The notes beneath the pieces were generated by a model. The model was not told the DNA's origin. It saw only the letters and a list, made by a program, of their open reading frames with translations, and ran no database searches. From Kribbella turkmenica (GTDB taxonomy: Bacteria > Actinomycetota > Actinomycetes > Propionibacteriales > Kribbellaceae), in contig NZ_SMKR01000026.1 of NCBI RefSeq assembly GCF_004348725.1, positions 1-53,779 on the forward strand: DNA of 53,779 nucleotides, written 5' to 3'. Below are positions 18,855 to 28,900 of this stretch, piece by piece; positions within the stretch are counted from its first letter, which is position 1; every line of letters begins with the position of its first letter. The position numbers and the translations under genes were made by a program.

Positions 18855-19852
18855 TGGCCTTCTCCCTTGATGAACGGGACGCCTTCAGCCGCCGGAGCCC
18901 GGACACGGCCTGCCGCTATTGCGAGGACGGCGAGAGTGAGGACGTAGGGCAGGAGGGTGACGAACTGCTGGGGGATGTCGACGACTCCCTGGAGCTGGGA
19001 AGCAAGTGCGTTGGCGAACCCGAAAAACAGCGCCGCGGCCACGACCCGCAGCGGCCGCCAGGCACCGAAGATCATGATCGCCAGGGCGAGAAATCCGCGC
19101 CCGGCCGTCATGCCACGGCTGAACGAGCTCGTAGCCTCCATGCTGAGGTAGGTTCCCGCCGCGCCGGCCAGGATCCCCGCGAGTACGACGTTGACGAACC
19201 GCATCCGATTGACGTTGATACCTGCTGTGTCGGCCGCCGACGGGTACTCACCGATCGCCCGGGTTCGCAGACCCCAGCGGGTCCGGAACATGGCGAAGTG
19301 CAGCACCGGCGCGATCAGAAGTGCAAACAGGGCGATCGGACCGGTCTGGAAGAAGGTCTCGCCGATGAGCGGGATCTTCGACAGCACGGGTACGTTCCAC
19401 TGCGGCATGTTCACCGGAAGCTGAGCACCCGACTTGTAGAAAAAGGAGGTGATACCGGTCGCGACGATGTTGATCGCCACACCGGCGATGATCTGATCCA
19501 TCCGGGCCGTGACGGTCGTCCAGGCGAGGAACGCGCCCATTGCAACCCCGGCGAGGATTCCCGCGGCGACCCCGGCGACCAGCGACTTCGTTGCCGCCGC
19601 GGTGAAGAACGACGCGAACGCCGCAGTGAGCATCTGGCCCTCGATACCGATGTTGACGACACCGGACCGCTCACCGATGACCCCGGTCAGCGCGCCGAGA
19701 ACGAGCGGCACGGCGAAGAACCACGCATTGGCGCACATTGACGTCGCGACGGTCTGATCGACGAAATAGAAGAGATAGGCCGCGATCAGGATCAGCAGGG
19801 GCGTCCCGATGGCGAGCAGGTGCCGGAACTGCCAGGTCACGATGCCGGCCAT
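18851..19852 (-). CDS. Nucleoside ABC transporter permease (second)
   Basis: 333 residues from ATG 19852, which overlaps the stop of the first permease (ATGA). The frame is open further upstream, but that part is a shadow of the neighbouring gene. It is a polytopic BPD_transp_2-type permease with about nine helices; the central block GVIGERSGVVNIGIEGQML and later FFYKSGAQLP and GWGLRTRAIGEYPSAADTAG-like segments match YufQ/NupQ-type permeases. It forms the membrane channel with the first permease. Confidence 0.92.
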   Translation of the reverse strand: MAGIVTWQFRHLLAIGTPLLILIAAYLFYFVDQTVATSMCANAWFFAVPLVLGALTGVIGERSGVVNIGIEGQMLTAAFASFFTAAATKSLVAGVAAGILAGVAMGAFLAWTTVTARMDQIIAGVAINIVATGITSFFYKSGAQLPVNMPQWNVPVLSKIPLIGETFFQTGPIALFALLIAPVLHFAMFRTRWGLRTRAIGEYPSAADTAGINVNRMRFVNVVLAGILAGAAGTYLSMEATSSFSRGMTAGRGFLALAIMIFGAWRPLRVVAAALFFGFANALASQLQGVVDIPQQFVTLLPYVLTLAVLAIAAGRVRAPAAEGVPFIKGEGQ

Positions 19853-21030
19853 CACGCCCCCCAACTGCTGGCGAGCTGGCTGCCCTTGGCCGCGTGCTTG
19901 CGAAAGATCAGTTTGACGACGAGAGGCAGCGAGACGAAGAGCAGGGTGATGGCGAGGACCATGTCGACGATCTCCGGCCGGAGCCCGGTGTCGAGAGCGA
20001 GGTGGGGAGCACCCGCCCGCATCGCCGCGACCAGGAGCGCCGCCGGGATCGTTCCGATCGGGTTGCCTCGGGCAAGCAGCGCGATCGTGATCCCGTCGAA
20101 GCCCAGGCTGGCGGCGATGCCGTCCTGGTAGCGGTAGGGCTCGACACCGACGAGCTCGATCCCTCCGGACAGTCCGGCGCATCCCCCGGCGATCCCCATC
20201 GCGACGACCGTCGTCGTGCGGATCGAGATCCCCGCGTAGGAGGCGGCGTACCGGTTCCGCCCGACCGTCTCGAAGCGGAACCCGATCGTTGTCCGTCGCA
20301 ACAACCAGGCTGTTGCGACGGCAAGGGTCACGGCGACCGGCAGCCCGATCGGAACGACCCCAATGGGAGGCAGCTGGGCAGAGCCGGGCACCGCGTGCGA
20401 GGCCGGGTACGGCACCTGCTCGTCCGCAAGCGGACCGTTGAGCATCCAGTCGATCAGCCCACCCGCGACCGAGTTGAGCATGATTGTCGAGATGACCTCA
20501 TGTACACCGCGGGCCGCCTTCAGCAGACCGGCGATCGAAGCCCACATCGAGCCGGCCAGGACACCGACGACCATCGTCACGATGATCGTCACGATCCCCG
20601 GTGCGGATCGCAGCGCATACGCAGCCGCGGCCGCACCGATCGCCCCCACCATGAACTGGCCCTGACCACCGATGTTGAACAGGCCCAGGCGGAGTGGGAT
20701 CGCCACCGCAAGACCACAAAGGACCAGTGGAACCACCTTCTGCAGCGTGGCGGTCAGGCCACTGCCGTCGAGGAGGGCGTAGGAGAACAGGCTCTCGTAC
20801 GCATACGCCGGGTTGACACCCTGGCTGCGGATGAGCAGCGCGCCGACCGAGAACGCGGCTGCCAAGGCAACGAGCGGAACCACGATCGTCTGCCTCCGGA
20901 TGAGGAGCCCGAGGGTCCCGCTCGGGCGTGCAGGTCCGCCGCGATCAGCTGCGGCAACCGGGCTGGGCGTGGACTCTTCCGCGCCACCCGGGGCCTCCCG
21001 GACTTCCGGTGGAGGAATCGGAGTACTCAT
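19852..21030 (-). CDS. Nucleoside ABC transporter permease (first)
   Basis: 392 residues from ATG 21030; the in-frame GTG 21054 would place the likely ribosome-binding GAGGG inside the gene. A Pro/Gly-rich cytoplasmic N-terminus of about 40 residues leads into a YufP/NupP-type permease with LRLGLFNIGGQGQFMVGAIG and GVHEVISTIMLNSVAGGLID. It lies 32 bp after the lipoprotein gene and overlaps the second permease by four bases, so translation is probably coupled. Confidence 0.92.
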   Translation of the reverse strand: MSTPIPPPEVREAPGGAEESTPSPVAAADRGGPARPSGTLGLLIRRQTIVVPLVALAAAFSVGALLIRSQGVNPAYAYESLFSYALLDGSGLTATLQKVVPLVLCGLAVAIPLRLGLFNIGGQGQFMVGAIGAAAAAYALRSAPGIVTIIVTMVVGVLAGSMWASIAGLLKAARGVHEVISTIMLNSVAGGLIDWMLNGPLADEQVPYPASHAVPGSAQLPPIGVVPIGLPVAVTLAVATAWLLRRTTIGFRFETVGRNRYAASYAGISIRTTTVVAMGIAGGCAGLSGGIELVGVEPYRYQDGIAASLGFDGITIALLARGNPIGTIPAALLVAAMRAGAPHLALDTGLRPEIVDMVLAITLLFVSLPLVVKLIFRKHAAKGSQLASSWGA

Positions 21031-21062
21031 CGGCGAACCCTCACGCTCCTTCACGAATCGGC

Positions 21063-22118
21063 TCAGAGAACGACGTTGGTCTGCAGCGAGCCGTCGGCGA
21101 GCTTCTTGACGACGTCCTCGACCTTGGCCTTCACGTCAGCCGGGATCTTGTCGTCGAAGTCGTGGAACTGCGAGATACCGGTCTTGCCGAGGAAGTTCCC
21201 GCCCTTCAGCGTGCCGTCGCCGGCCTGACCGAGCAGCTCGGCGACACCATCGGAGATGAGCTTCTCAGCCGACGTGACCAGGCACGGGCGTGCTTCGGGG
21301 AGGGTTCCCCATTGGTCCACGTCGACACCGATGCAGAAGCGCGTGGTGCCGGCGCCGGACGACTTCGCGACCTCGTTGAGAGCACCGTTGCCAGTGTTGC
21401 TGCCGATGCCGAAGATCACGTCGACGCCTTGGGAAAGTTGCTTCTTCGCCTCACCGGCACCCCATACCGGGTCGTTGAACGGCTGGCCACCGGCCGGGTG
21501 ATAGACACCGACGACCTCGACCTTCGGGTTCGACGCCTTGGCGCCCGCCTCGTAGCCCTTGAAGTACTTCTGCACCGGCGGGATCTCGAGGCCGTTGATG
21601 GCGCCGACCTTGCCGGTCTTCGTGAGCAGTCCCGCCAGGTATCCGACGGCGTAGCCGGCTTGGTCGGCCGGGAAGGTGAGTCCGGTGAGGTTCGGGCTCT
21701 TGACTTTCTCCGTGTCGAGGAGCTGGTCGACACCGATGAACTTCGTGCCGGGATTCTGCGCCGCCGCGGCAACGGTCGGGTCGGCCGTCAGGAAGCCGAC
21801 GGTGATGACGACGTCGTACTTCTGATCGGTGAACTGCTTGATGCTCGCCGCGTAGTCCTTGGCTTCCGCCGGCTCGATGTACCGCACGTACGCCCCGAGC
21901 GAGTCCTTCGCCTTCTGGACACCGGCCCACGCCGCCTGGTTGAACGACTTGTCGTCGATCTTGCTTCCGTCCGTGACGAGACCGACGCAGAAGGTCTCAG
22001 ACGAGGAGCAGTCGGTGGGCGTCGCACCTGAGCCGGCGCCTCCTGTTGAGCCCCCGCAACCGGCCAGGCCTAGCGCCAGGACGAAGACCGGCGCCGAAAG
22101 GACGAACTTGGACCGCAT
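21063..22118 (-). CDS. BMP-family nucleoside-binding lipoprotein
   Basis: 351 residues from ATG 22118, placed by a strong AGGAGGT box. The signal peptide ends in the lipobox LAGC, so the protein is tethered outside the membrane. Family blocks include FCVGLVTDGSKIDDKSFNQA, AEAKDYAASIKQF, DVVITVGFLTAD, DQAGYAVGYLAGLLTKTGKVG and DVIFGIGSNTGNGA. It is the PnrA/BmpA type of solute-binding protein, which captures purine or pyrimidine nucleosides for the downstream transporter. It is the first gene of the operon, under the operator-covered promoter at 22241-22269. Confidence 0.94.
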   Translation of the reverse strand: MRSKFVLSAPVFVLALGLAGCGGSTGGAGSGATPTDCSSSETFCVGLVTDGSKIDDKSFNQAAWAGVQKAKDSLGAYVRYIEPAEAKDYAASIKQFTDQKYDVVITVGFLTADPTVAAAAQNPGTKFIGVDQLLDTEKVKSPNLTGLTFPADQAGYAVGYLAGLLTKTGKVGAINGLEIPPVQKYFKGYEAGAKASNPKVEVVGVYHPAGGQPFNDPVWGAGEAKKQLSQGVDVIFGIGSNTGNGALNEVAKSSGAGTTRFCIGVDVDQWGTLPEARPCLVTSAEKLISDGVAELLGQAGDGTLKGGNFLGKTGISQFHDFDDKIPADVKAKVEDVVKKLADGSLQTNVVL

Positions 22119-22219
22119 GAGACCTCCTGTGTTTCTGAGTCGACTGGAGCCCCGCACCGGGTGTCGTCGTCGACTGTGCGGGCCAGATGCAGCGCCGAGC
22201 GCAACACCCTGAGGAGACA

Positions 22220-22231
22220 CTACGCGCGTAG
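22220..22231. promoter_or_regulatory. Palindromic operator 1 (probable LacI-family site)
   Basis: CTACGCGCGTAG is a perfect 12-bp palindrome with a central CG, typical of LacI-family operators. It lies just downstream of the predicted -10 box of the transporter operon. An identical copy lies 24 bp away, centre to centre. Confidence 0.8.
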
Positions 22232-22240
22232 ACTGTGTGA

Positions 22241-22269
22241 ACACTACGCGCGTAGAATTTCAGAGTCAA
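22241..22269 (-). promoter_or_regulatory. Predicted sigma-70-type promoter of the nucleoside operon
   Basis: On the minus strand TTGACT (22269-22264) is followed after exactly 17 bases by TAGTGT (22246-22241). Operator 2 fills the spacer up to and into the -10 box, and operator 1 covers the start region, so bound repressor would block polymerase. Confidence 0.7.
22244..22255. promoter_or_regulatory. Palindromic operator 2 (probable LacI-family site)
   Basis: A second exact CTACGCGCGTAG, inside the spacer and -10 of the predicted promoter. Both copies are preceded by ACA, so the repeated unit is ACACTACGCGCGTAG. The 24-bp spacing is a little over two helical turns, compatible with two dimers on nearly the same face. 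Confidence 0.8.
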
Positions 22270-22591
22270 ACACCCGCCGCTCGGCTCGACAGGAAACGAA
22301 GCGGCGAAGCAGAAGGGATGAGTGCACCAGTTGTCCGACCTGTTGCAGGTTGCCTGACCGGAGCGCACGACGCGCTGTCAGAAGCCTGCCCGGTTGCGGC
22401 CGGCGTACCATCGACCAGGCCGAAGCCGCCACCAGTCGCTCCGTCACGGCGCCACGGCCGCGTCGGGACGCCGATCCGTGGCGCTGCCCGGTCGAGGGGT
22501 CCGCCCGCGTTCGCGACGCCGACCGAACCTGGCCTCTCAGTATGGTTGTCGCGGTGTGTCCGTCCGGCGCACCCCGGAGAAGGAGCGAAAC

Positions 22592-23617
22592 GTGGTCACG
22601 CGAGATGATGTCGCCCGGCTGGCGGGGACATCGACGGCGGTCGTCAGCTATGTCCTGAACAACGGGCCACGTCCGGTCGCCGCTGCCACCCGCCGGCGCG
22701 TCCTGCAGGCAGTCGAGGAGCTCGGCTACCGGCCCAACGCCGCCGCCAGGGCGCTGTCACGCCGGCACGACGACGTCATCGGACTCATCGTCCCGAACTT
22801 CGACAACCCGTACTTCGCCGCGCTCGGCACCGCGATCGAAGGTGCCGCGACCGCCAAGGGATTCACCGTCATTCTCGGGAACGCCAGACACGAGGACGAT
22901 CGGCAGGCGGCATATGTCGAGACTTTCCTCAGCCGCCAGTGCAGCGGGCTGATCCTCGTCGGAGCGGCACAGGAGTCGGACGGCAGGAACGGCCCGCGCA
23001 CCAACGCACTCCTCAAACGCGAACAGGGAGTCCCGCTGGTCTCCTTCGATCCACTTCCCAACGGCGCACGCGGAACCCTGCTGACCCCAGACAATGTCCC
23101 GGGTGCTGCCGCCGCCGTCGAACACCTCCTTGGCCATGGGCACACCCGTGTCGGCATGCTCGCCGGCCCCCAGAAATTCAAAGCGGTGCAGGAGCGGGAG
23201 CGTGGCTGGCGGGAGACCCTCGAGAACGCGGAAATCGACGCGGCGAGTCAGACTGTGGTGCGATGCCGCTTCGATCGGTATGAAGCCTTCGATCTCACCG
23301 AACGCCTGCTGCGGTCACCGCGGCAATTCACCGCTCTGTTCATTCACACCGACGAGCAGGCCATCGGCGTGATCCATGCAGCGCGCGCCGCAGGGCTTAC
23401 GCTGCCGCAGGACCTCGCGATCGTGTCGTTCGACGGGATCCGCGAGGCCGGGCTCATAACACCCCAACTGACGACCGTCCAACAGCCGATCACTCAGTTG
23501 GGCGCCCGGGCGGTCGACCTCATCCAGAAGCAGATCGCCAGACGCCCTACCAATCGAACGACGGAACGGTTGACCTGCGAACTGGTAACAAGGACAAGCT
23601 GTGGCTGTCCAGGGTAG
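22592..23617 (+). CDS. LacI-family repressor of the nucleoside operon
   Basis: 341 residues from GTG 22592, seven bases after AAGGAG. The start gives VVTRDDVARLAGTSTAVVSY, the LacI helix-turn-helix, followed by the hinge RPNAAARALSRR and a periplasmic-binding-like sensor domain (IGLIVPNFDNPYFAALG through AIVSFDGIREAGLITPQLTT). It is divergent from the transporter operon with two palindromic operators between them. The likely effector is a nucleoside or its ribose product, by context only. The C-terminus ends in a Cys pair (SCGCPG), also seen in other LacI proteins. Confidence 0.92.
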   Translation: MVTRDDVARLAGTSTAVVSYVLNNGPRPVAAATRRRVLQAVEELGYRPNAAARALSRRHDDVIGLIVPNFDNPYFAALGTAIEGAATAKGFTVILGNARHEDDRQAAYVETFLSRQCSGLILVGAAQESDGRNGPRTNALLKREQGVPLVSFDPLPNGARGTLLTPDNVPGAAAAVEHLLGHGHTRVGMLAGPQKFKAVQERERGWRETLENAEIDAASQTVVRCRFDRYEAFDLTERLLRSPRQFTALFIHTDEQAIGVIHAARAAGLTLPQDLAIVSFDGIREAGLITPQLTTVQQPITQLGARAVDLIQKQIARRPTNRTTERLTCELVTRTSCGCPG

Positions 23618-23828
23618 TCGCAGCCGCGCACAGCGTGCCGACCTCGAGATTTGAGCCAAGCTCGGGCCCTCAGCCGGGGTTCGAGCTGCTTCGTGCAGGA
23701 AGCGACCCGCGACAGCGCCGTAAGCCTGAGTCGCTCCACGGGCGTTGAGGATGTGGGCTCACCTGCATCGCTACGGGCTCTTGGTTGCACGCTGCACCGT
23801 TGAGCGGCTGACGGAGGCGAACGGTGGC

Positions 23829-24423
23829 GTGGTGCCAGCAAGACCAAGAAAATCCGCACCACGACGCCGGACCCGTCCGCGCCCCGGGCTCCGGACCTGA
23901 TCGAGCGGCAACTCCGGGTGCCGGCGCCGAACTGGCTGCTGGTCCCCGACTTCACCTACGTGCGCCTGACCACACGCAAATTCTGCTACACCGCGCGTCC
24001 GCACCGTGCCGGGCGATGCAGAGCGATCCCCTGCAAGAAAGGCAATCCACCGCTCCGATGCCGGATCCCATACTGTGCACCTCACCGAAACCCTGCACCT
24101 CCAAGGTCTTAGCCTATCGATCGGGTCGGTCGGCGACACGTAGGACGACGCCCTGGCCGAGACCACCACCGAGCTCTAGAAGGTCGAAGCGTCCGCGACG
24201 ACTCCCCTTTCGGCGCGGGACCACTCACCGCCCTCCGCAACCTCGAGGCCATCACCGCCGACTGGGTCACTGGTGCAACCCCACCCGGCGCATGCACCGC
24301 CTCGACGACGCCCTCCCGTCGAAGCCAAGGAGAACTACTTCGCACAAACCCGTGACGACCAACCGGTCGCACTCACACAACCGAGGGTGCATCAACCCCG
24401 GGACTCCATCAGCGACAGATTGA
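23829..24423 (+). pseudogene. IS3-family orfB remnant
   Basis: Pieces in different frames follow the order of an IS3 integrase: KTKKIRTTTPDPSAPRAPDL and PNWLLVPDFTYVRL (first Asp), then, after a gap, VGDT*DDALAETTTEL (catalytic Glu region) and VEAKENYFAQTRDDQP near the end. The middle with the second Asp is deleted, and there are several stops and frame changes. No clear terminal repeats remain. It is an old, unrelated copy compared with the elements near 9 kb. Confidence 0.75.
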
Positions 24424-24480
24424 GCGAGTCGCTCGGGCACCGACACAGATCGACTCTGTCTACGTGGAGCGCCGTCAAGA

Positions 24481-25023
24481 TCACGACAGGTGTCGATCCT
24501 CCCTGCTGACGGGTTCGTTCCCGCGAGGCTCGAGCCTGTCACGGGCCCGCGAACCGACACGGCTGACACGGCGCTGAGCGGACGACAACTTGTCTCGGCA
24601 CAGCTGGGTAAGTGCGACTTCGAGGATGATGTAGTCGCGAGATACCTTGGTCGCCTGCAGCTTGCCGGTCTCGATGAGGTAAATGACGTTCTGGCGGGTG
24701 CATCCCAGAACGTCGGCGGCATGGGGCACGGACACCAGGGCAGGCATCAGCATCAGGCCGTCACGCTGACGCACAAGGGCTGCACTCGCCCCATGTGTTG
24801 CGATCGGCTCGCCGAGTCCCAGCTGAGCCGCAAGAGTCATGGCAGTGCGGACAGCCTGGCGCAGGTCGTTGCCCGGCACAGTAAGAGTGACCTCGAGATA
24901 GCCGGCCAGGTTCTCGGATGCCCTGGCGCCCCAGTCGCCGAGGTGCTCGTGGACATGGGCCACGTCGTCGTTGCTGACGCCACGGCGATCCAACTCGACC
25001 CGCACAACGTACTCGCTGATCAT
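24481..25023 (-). CDS. Helix-turn-helix protein, excisionase-like
   Basis: 180 residues from ATG 25023 after GACCGGAG. The first 90 residues look like a small alpha/beta domain (VVRVELDRRGVSNDDVAHVH, YLEVTLTVPG). A helix-turn-helix follows at about 95-140: SVPHAADVLGCTRQNVIYLI and GKLQATKVSRDYIIL, like MerR/excisionase HTH_17 domains. The tail is basic and disordered. It lies 33 bp after the glycosyltransferase gene on the same strand, so they may be co-transcribed. Its DNA target is unknown. Confidence 0.65.
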   Translation of the reverse strand: MISEYVVRVELDRRGVSNDDVAHVHEHLGDWGARASENLAGYLEVTLTVPGNDLRQAVRTAMTLAAQLGLGEPIATHGASAALVRQRDGLMLMPALVSVPHAADVLGCTRQNVIYLIETGKLQATKVSRDYIILEVALTQLCRDKLSSAQRRVSRVGSRARDRLEPRGNEPVSREDRHLS

Positions 25024-25056
25024 CTCCGGTCCTTCTCGAGAGTGGGTGGTTCGGGC

Positions 25057-25875
25057 TCAGAGAACTTTGCGTTGCTCTACACCGGTGAGTGCGTTCTGAA
25101 TGCGGCGGTTGTGGTAGCGGCGGATCCAGGGCAGAAGGGCTTTTGCCCAGAGCGGGACCTGCGAGTGGTGCAGGAGGCGGCGGCGGGCGTCGGCGTAGGT
25201 CGCTTCGAGGACTACCCGCTCAGGTGTCTGACGCGCCAGCGAGCCAGAATGGATGCGGTAGCGGCGGTTCGGGCTGTAGTGAAGCTCCACGTCGCCGAGG
25301 AACGGGAGGAGCAGAGCGAGGTTGGCGTCCTCGCCGTAGCTGAGGTCGCTGTAACCGCCTGCCTGACGCAGTGCCTCTGCGCGAAACACAGAGCCGCTCA
25401 TCACGATCGATGGCTCCATCAGAAGCCCACGCACTGCGAGCAGCCGCCGACTCCGACGAGCCGCCTTGATGGCACCATCCGTGGGCCACGCGAAGGGCCG
25501 TTCGATACCCGTGCTGTCGTCCAACGCGACTGGGCGCATCCCCACCGCGACCACGCCCGGACGTACTCTCAACCTGTCGACCGCGAATCGGAAGTATCCG
25601 CTCGGGAACAGGTCGTCTGCATCCGCGAACGCCACGAACTCCGTGGTCACAGCGTCGAGCCCTGCGTTGCGTGCGGCGCCTACGCTGCAGCGGTCCTCTA
25701 GCCTCAGGAGACGCGCGTCGTCAAGAAGGATCGGAGCCGAGGAGGCGTTGTCCACGACCAGGACCTCCAGGTCGACCTCCTGGCGCTGCCGAAGGATCGA
25801 CTCGACGCAATCAGAAAGCCACCTCACGTAGTCGTCCCAGACCGGCACGACCACGGTGAGCCCGCCGTGCACCAT
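25057..25875 (-). CDS. Family 2 glycosyltransferase
   Basis: 272 residues from ATG 25875 after GGAGGTCC. The GT-A fold begins LTVVVPVWDDYVRWLSDCVE; the nucleotide-sugar motif is FADADDLF and the acceptor-side motif GYSDLSYGEDANLAL. There is no membrane segment, so it acts at the cytoplasmic face. Neighbours give no pathway: an IS remnant and HTH gene on one side, a subtilase on the other. Sugar donor unknown. Confidence 0.88.
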   Translation of the reverse strand: MVHGGLTVVVPVWDDYVRWLSDCVESILRQRQEVDLEVLVVDNASSAPILLDDARLLRLEDRCSVGAARNAGLDAVTTEFVAFADADDLFPSGYFRFAVDRLRVRPGVVAVGMRPVALDDSTGIERPFAWPTDGAIKAARRSRRLLAVRGLLMEPSIVMSGSVFRAEALRQAGGYSDLSYGEDANLALLLPFLGDVELHYSPNRRYRIHSGSLARQTPERVVLEATYADARRRLLHHSQVPLWAKALLPWIRRYHNRRIQNALTGVEQRKVL

Positions 25876-25991
25876 GGCTGGACCTCCAGTTCGCCGCTAC
25901 ATTCACTCCTACGGACGACATGTGTACTGCGGTTCCATGAAAGAACCTGGCGGCTCGGCCGATCCACCGAGGCCGCCAGGCGCTCATTCCG

Positions 25992-28900
25992 CTACCTCAC
26001 GCCGTACGCGCGAATCACGGTCTGGGTGACACTCGCACCCGTGTTGTCCTTCGCCTCGACCTTGAGCGAGACAGTGCCGTGCGCTGACGGAACCAAAGCA
26101 AGGTACTTGCCGCCCTTACCAGCGACAGCGAGCATCTTCCAGGACTTGCCGTCGTCGAACGATGCCCACGCCTTCAGTGTCGTCGACGTGGCAGCCGGTG
26201 CGCCGACCTGTTGATGGACGTTGAAGCCGACGACGTGGGTCTTGGCGCCGACGCGGCCGGTGAGGTCCACCGGAACCTTGTATCCGACCTGCAGCAGTGG
26301 CAGCGGCGTCGCCTTCTCCGGATCTGTCCTTCTCGACCGGAATTCCCACGAGGTCTGTGTCCGCGTACCCCAGATCCACTCGCCCTGGCGCTCGTTGTCG
26401 GTCCGTTCGGTCGACATGTCCAGCTTGTACGACGCGTTGTCGCCGGTGGTCGTCACATCCGCCCAGCCGTTGAACAACTCCGCGACCTTGGTGCCGTTCC
26501 GCGACAGCACTGCCGGGGCCGGCATGAAGTGATCAATCGTGTAGTGCCCTTCCTGGTCCACGAACTGCGGGATCCGCAACGCCAACCTGTCGCCGGAACG
26601 GGTCGACACCACACCAGGGGCAGCCGCAGGTCGGACGACCGGACCGAACCATGTTTCGTCCGACTTGCCACTCTGGTAACTGCGCGGATTCTCGGCCATG
26701 CCGAAGGTCAACGGGCCGGTGTACCAGATGTACTCGTGGTGCACACGGTGCTGCCAGAGCGAGTCACCGGACGTCACCCACTCCTCGCGCACCTTCGGCG
26801 TCTCGACGAACCGCTGGTCGTCGTTCCAGGAGTACTCCTGCCAGGGCCGCCAGCCGAAACGCTGCTCCTTGGCCCAATTGAATCCGCCGTTGTCGGCGTA
26901 CCGGGTGGTGATCCGCGCACTGTTCGACGGGGTCACCTTGTAGGTGATCTTCGCCGGAATGTGTCCGGCCGACACTTGCTGGACGTCGTACAGGTATGGG
27001 CTGGAGGTGGTCAGCGTCAGATCAATGGTCGCCTTTCCCTTTCTGGCTCGATCAATCAGCTTCTGGCCGTCTTTGGCGGTGATGACCATCGCTGGGAGTG
27101 GCTCCCGGTCCGCGAGCGGCTCCCAAACTGTCCACACCGAGTCATCGATCGGCCGGACAATGATCAACGCCGCAGCACCGGCTCGCGCTGCTGCTGCGAT
27201 GTGATCCGCCTCGTACTCACCCGGCCGACGGATCACGACCGCAACTGCGTCCTTGACCCCAGTCATGGACGAGTCGGCGTAGACGAGTGGAAACCGCTTC
27301 TTGCCCTCGAACGACGGCGACCGGTGCAGCAGACGGATGTCGAGCGGCCCCGTGACACCCTTTGCCGTGGCCTGGACGATCGGCGCGACCAATTGCCAGC
27401 GGGACGAGAACTCGTACGAGCCCTCCTTGACTGGCTTCGTCGGGGTGACGTTCACCGCCTTCATCGTGCTGAAATGCATGACCCCGTGGCTGATCGCGCG
27501 GCCGTTGCCGTAGACCCGGTGCACGTAGTAGCTCAGGATCGCCTGCTGCTCCGAGGGTTTCGGCGTCTCGATCGTGATCGGGGCCGCCTTGCGGGCGTCG
27601 ATGACGACCTCGGTGTCCTTGGTGATCTCGAGGTTCGGGTCCGTGATGAGGCTAACCTGCTCATCCTGCGGGTCGTACTGGTGCACTACCGCGTTCAGCA
27701 GATAGGTGCCCTCCTCGAGCTCCACAGTCAGCCGGCTGCTCCCATTAGGGATCCAACCGAGGGTATCGGAGCGTGAGTTGTCACCGAACAACGAGAGGGC
27801 AGGAATGCCACTCGGCTGCCCGTCCCGCCCGATACCGCGCAGGGTGACCTTGTACTTCTTGCCCGCGCGGAGCGCGCCGAGCGCTGTGCGATTGGCGATG
27901 CCATTGGCGCCGGTGGCAACGACCCAGCCACTGTGCAGGCCACGCTCGAGCTTGGCCGCGGCTAGATTCACCGCGACGTCGACGCTGCCGTTGGCCGGAA
28001 CAGTGACAGTGGCCGGGACGCCGAACGCGTCGGTCTCCGGTTTGTTGACGTCCAGGTTGGTCACCGCAGCGGACAGGCTGAGGGTGACCGGGACGTTGCC
28101 CGAGTTCCGGTAGGTGATGGTCCGAGTGCTCGCTTCGGTCGGTGTGACCAGGCCGAAGTCCGCGACACCGGTCGCGGTGACCTTCTGCGAGATCGCACGA
28201 CTCACGTCGACCCGGCCGGCACCCTGGGCGTACACAGTCTGGTTCGGCTGCGTCTTCGCGGTGCTGACCAGCGCGTCCTTCAGTTGGCCGGCCTTCCAGT
28301 CCGGGTGCTGCTGCGCGAGCAGAGCGGCCGCTCCGGCCACGTGCGGCGCAGCCATCGACGTACCCGAGGCTGCCGTGTACAGGTCGTCGACAGGGGTACC
28401 CATCGCAGTGCCGGCAGCCCGTGCGGCGACGATGCCGACCCCCGGAGCAGAGATCTCGGGCTTCAAGCCGGCGTCGCCAACCCGCGGTCCGCGGCTGGAG
28501 AACCACGCCAGCTTGTCATCTCGGTCCACCGCGGCCACGGTCAGTGCGGCCGCCGCGGCGCCTGGGGTGCCGACAGTCTCGTCGTCCCCGGAGTTGCCAG
28601 CCGAGATCACGAACAAGGCACCGGTCCGGGCGGTGATGTCGTTGACCGCCTGGCTGAGCGGGTCGAGACCGTCGGTCGGACCACCGCCGAGGCTCATGTT
28701 GACCACCTTGGCGCCTTCGGCCGCGGCCCATTCCATCCCGGCGATGATCCAGGAGTCGTAGCCGTACCCGTCATCGCCGAGCACCTTGCCGACGAGCAGG
28801 TCCGCCTTGGGTGCGACGCCCTTCCGGGTGCCGCCGGCGCCCGCACCGGTGCCGGCGATCGTCGCGGCGACATGCGTGCCGTGACCAAAGAGGTCCGCCG

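Noticed and set aside
19738..21228. 496-codon plus-strand frame
   Set aside because: Antisense to the permease genes; Arg/Asp-rich shadow composition.
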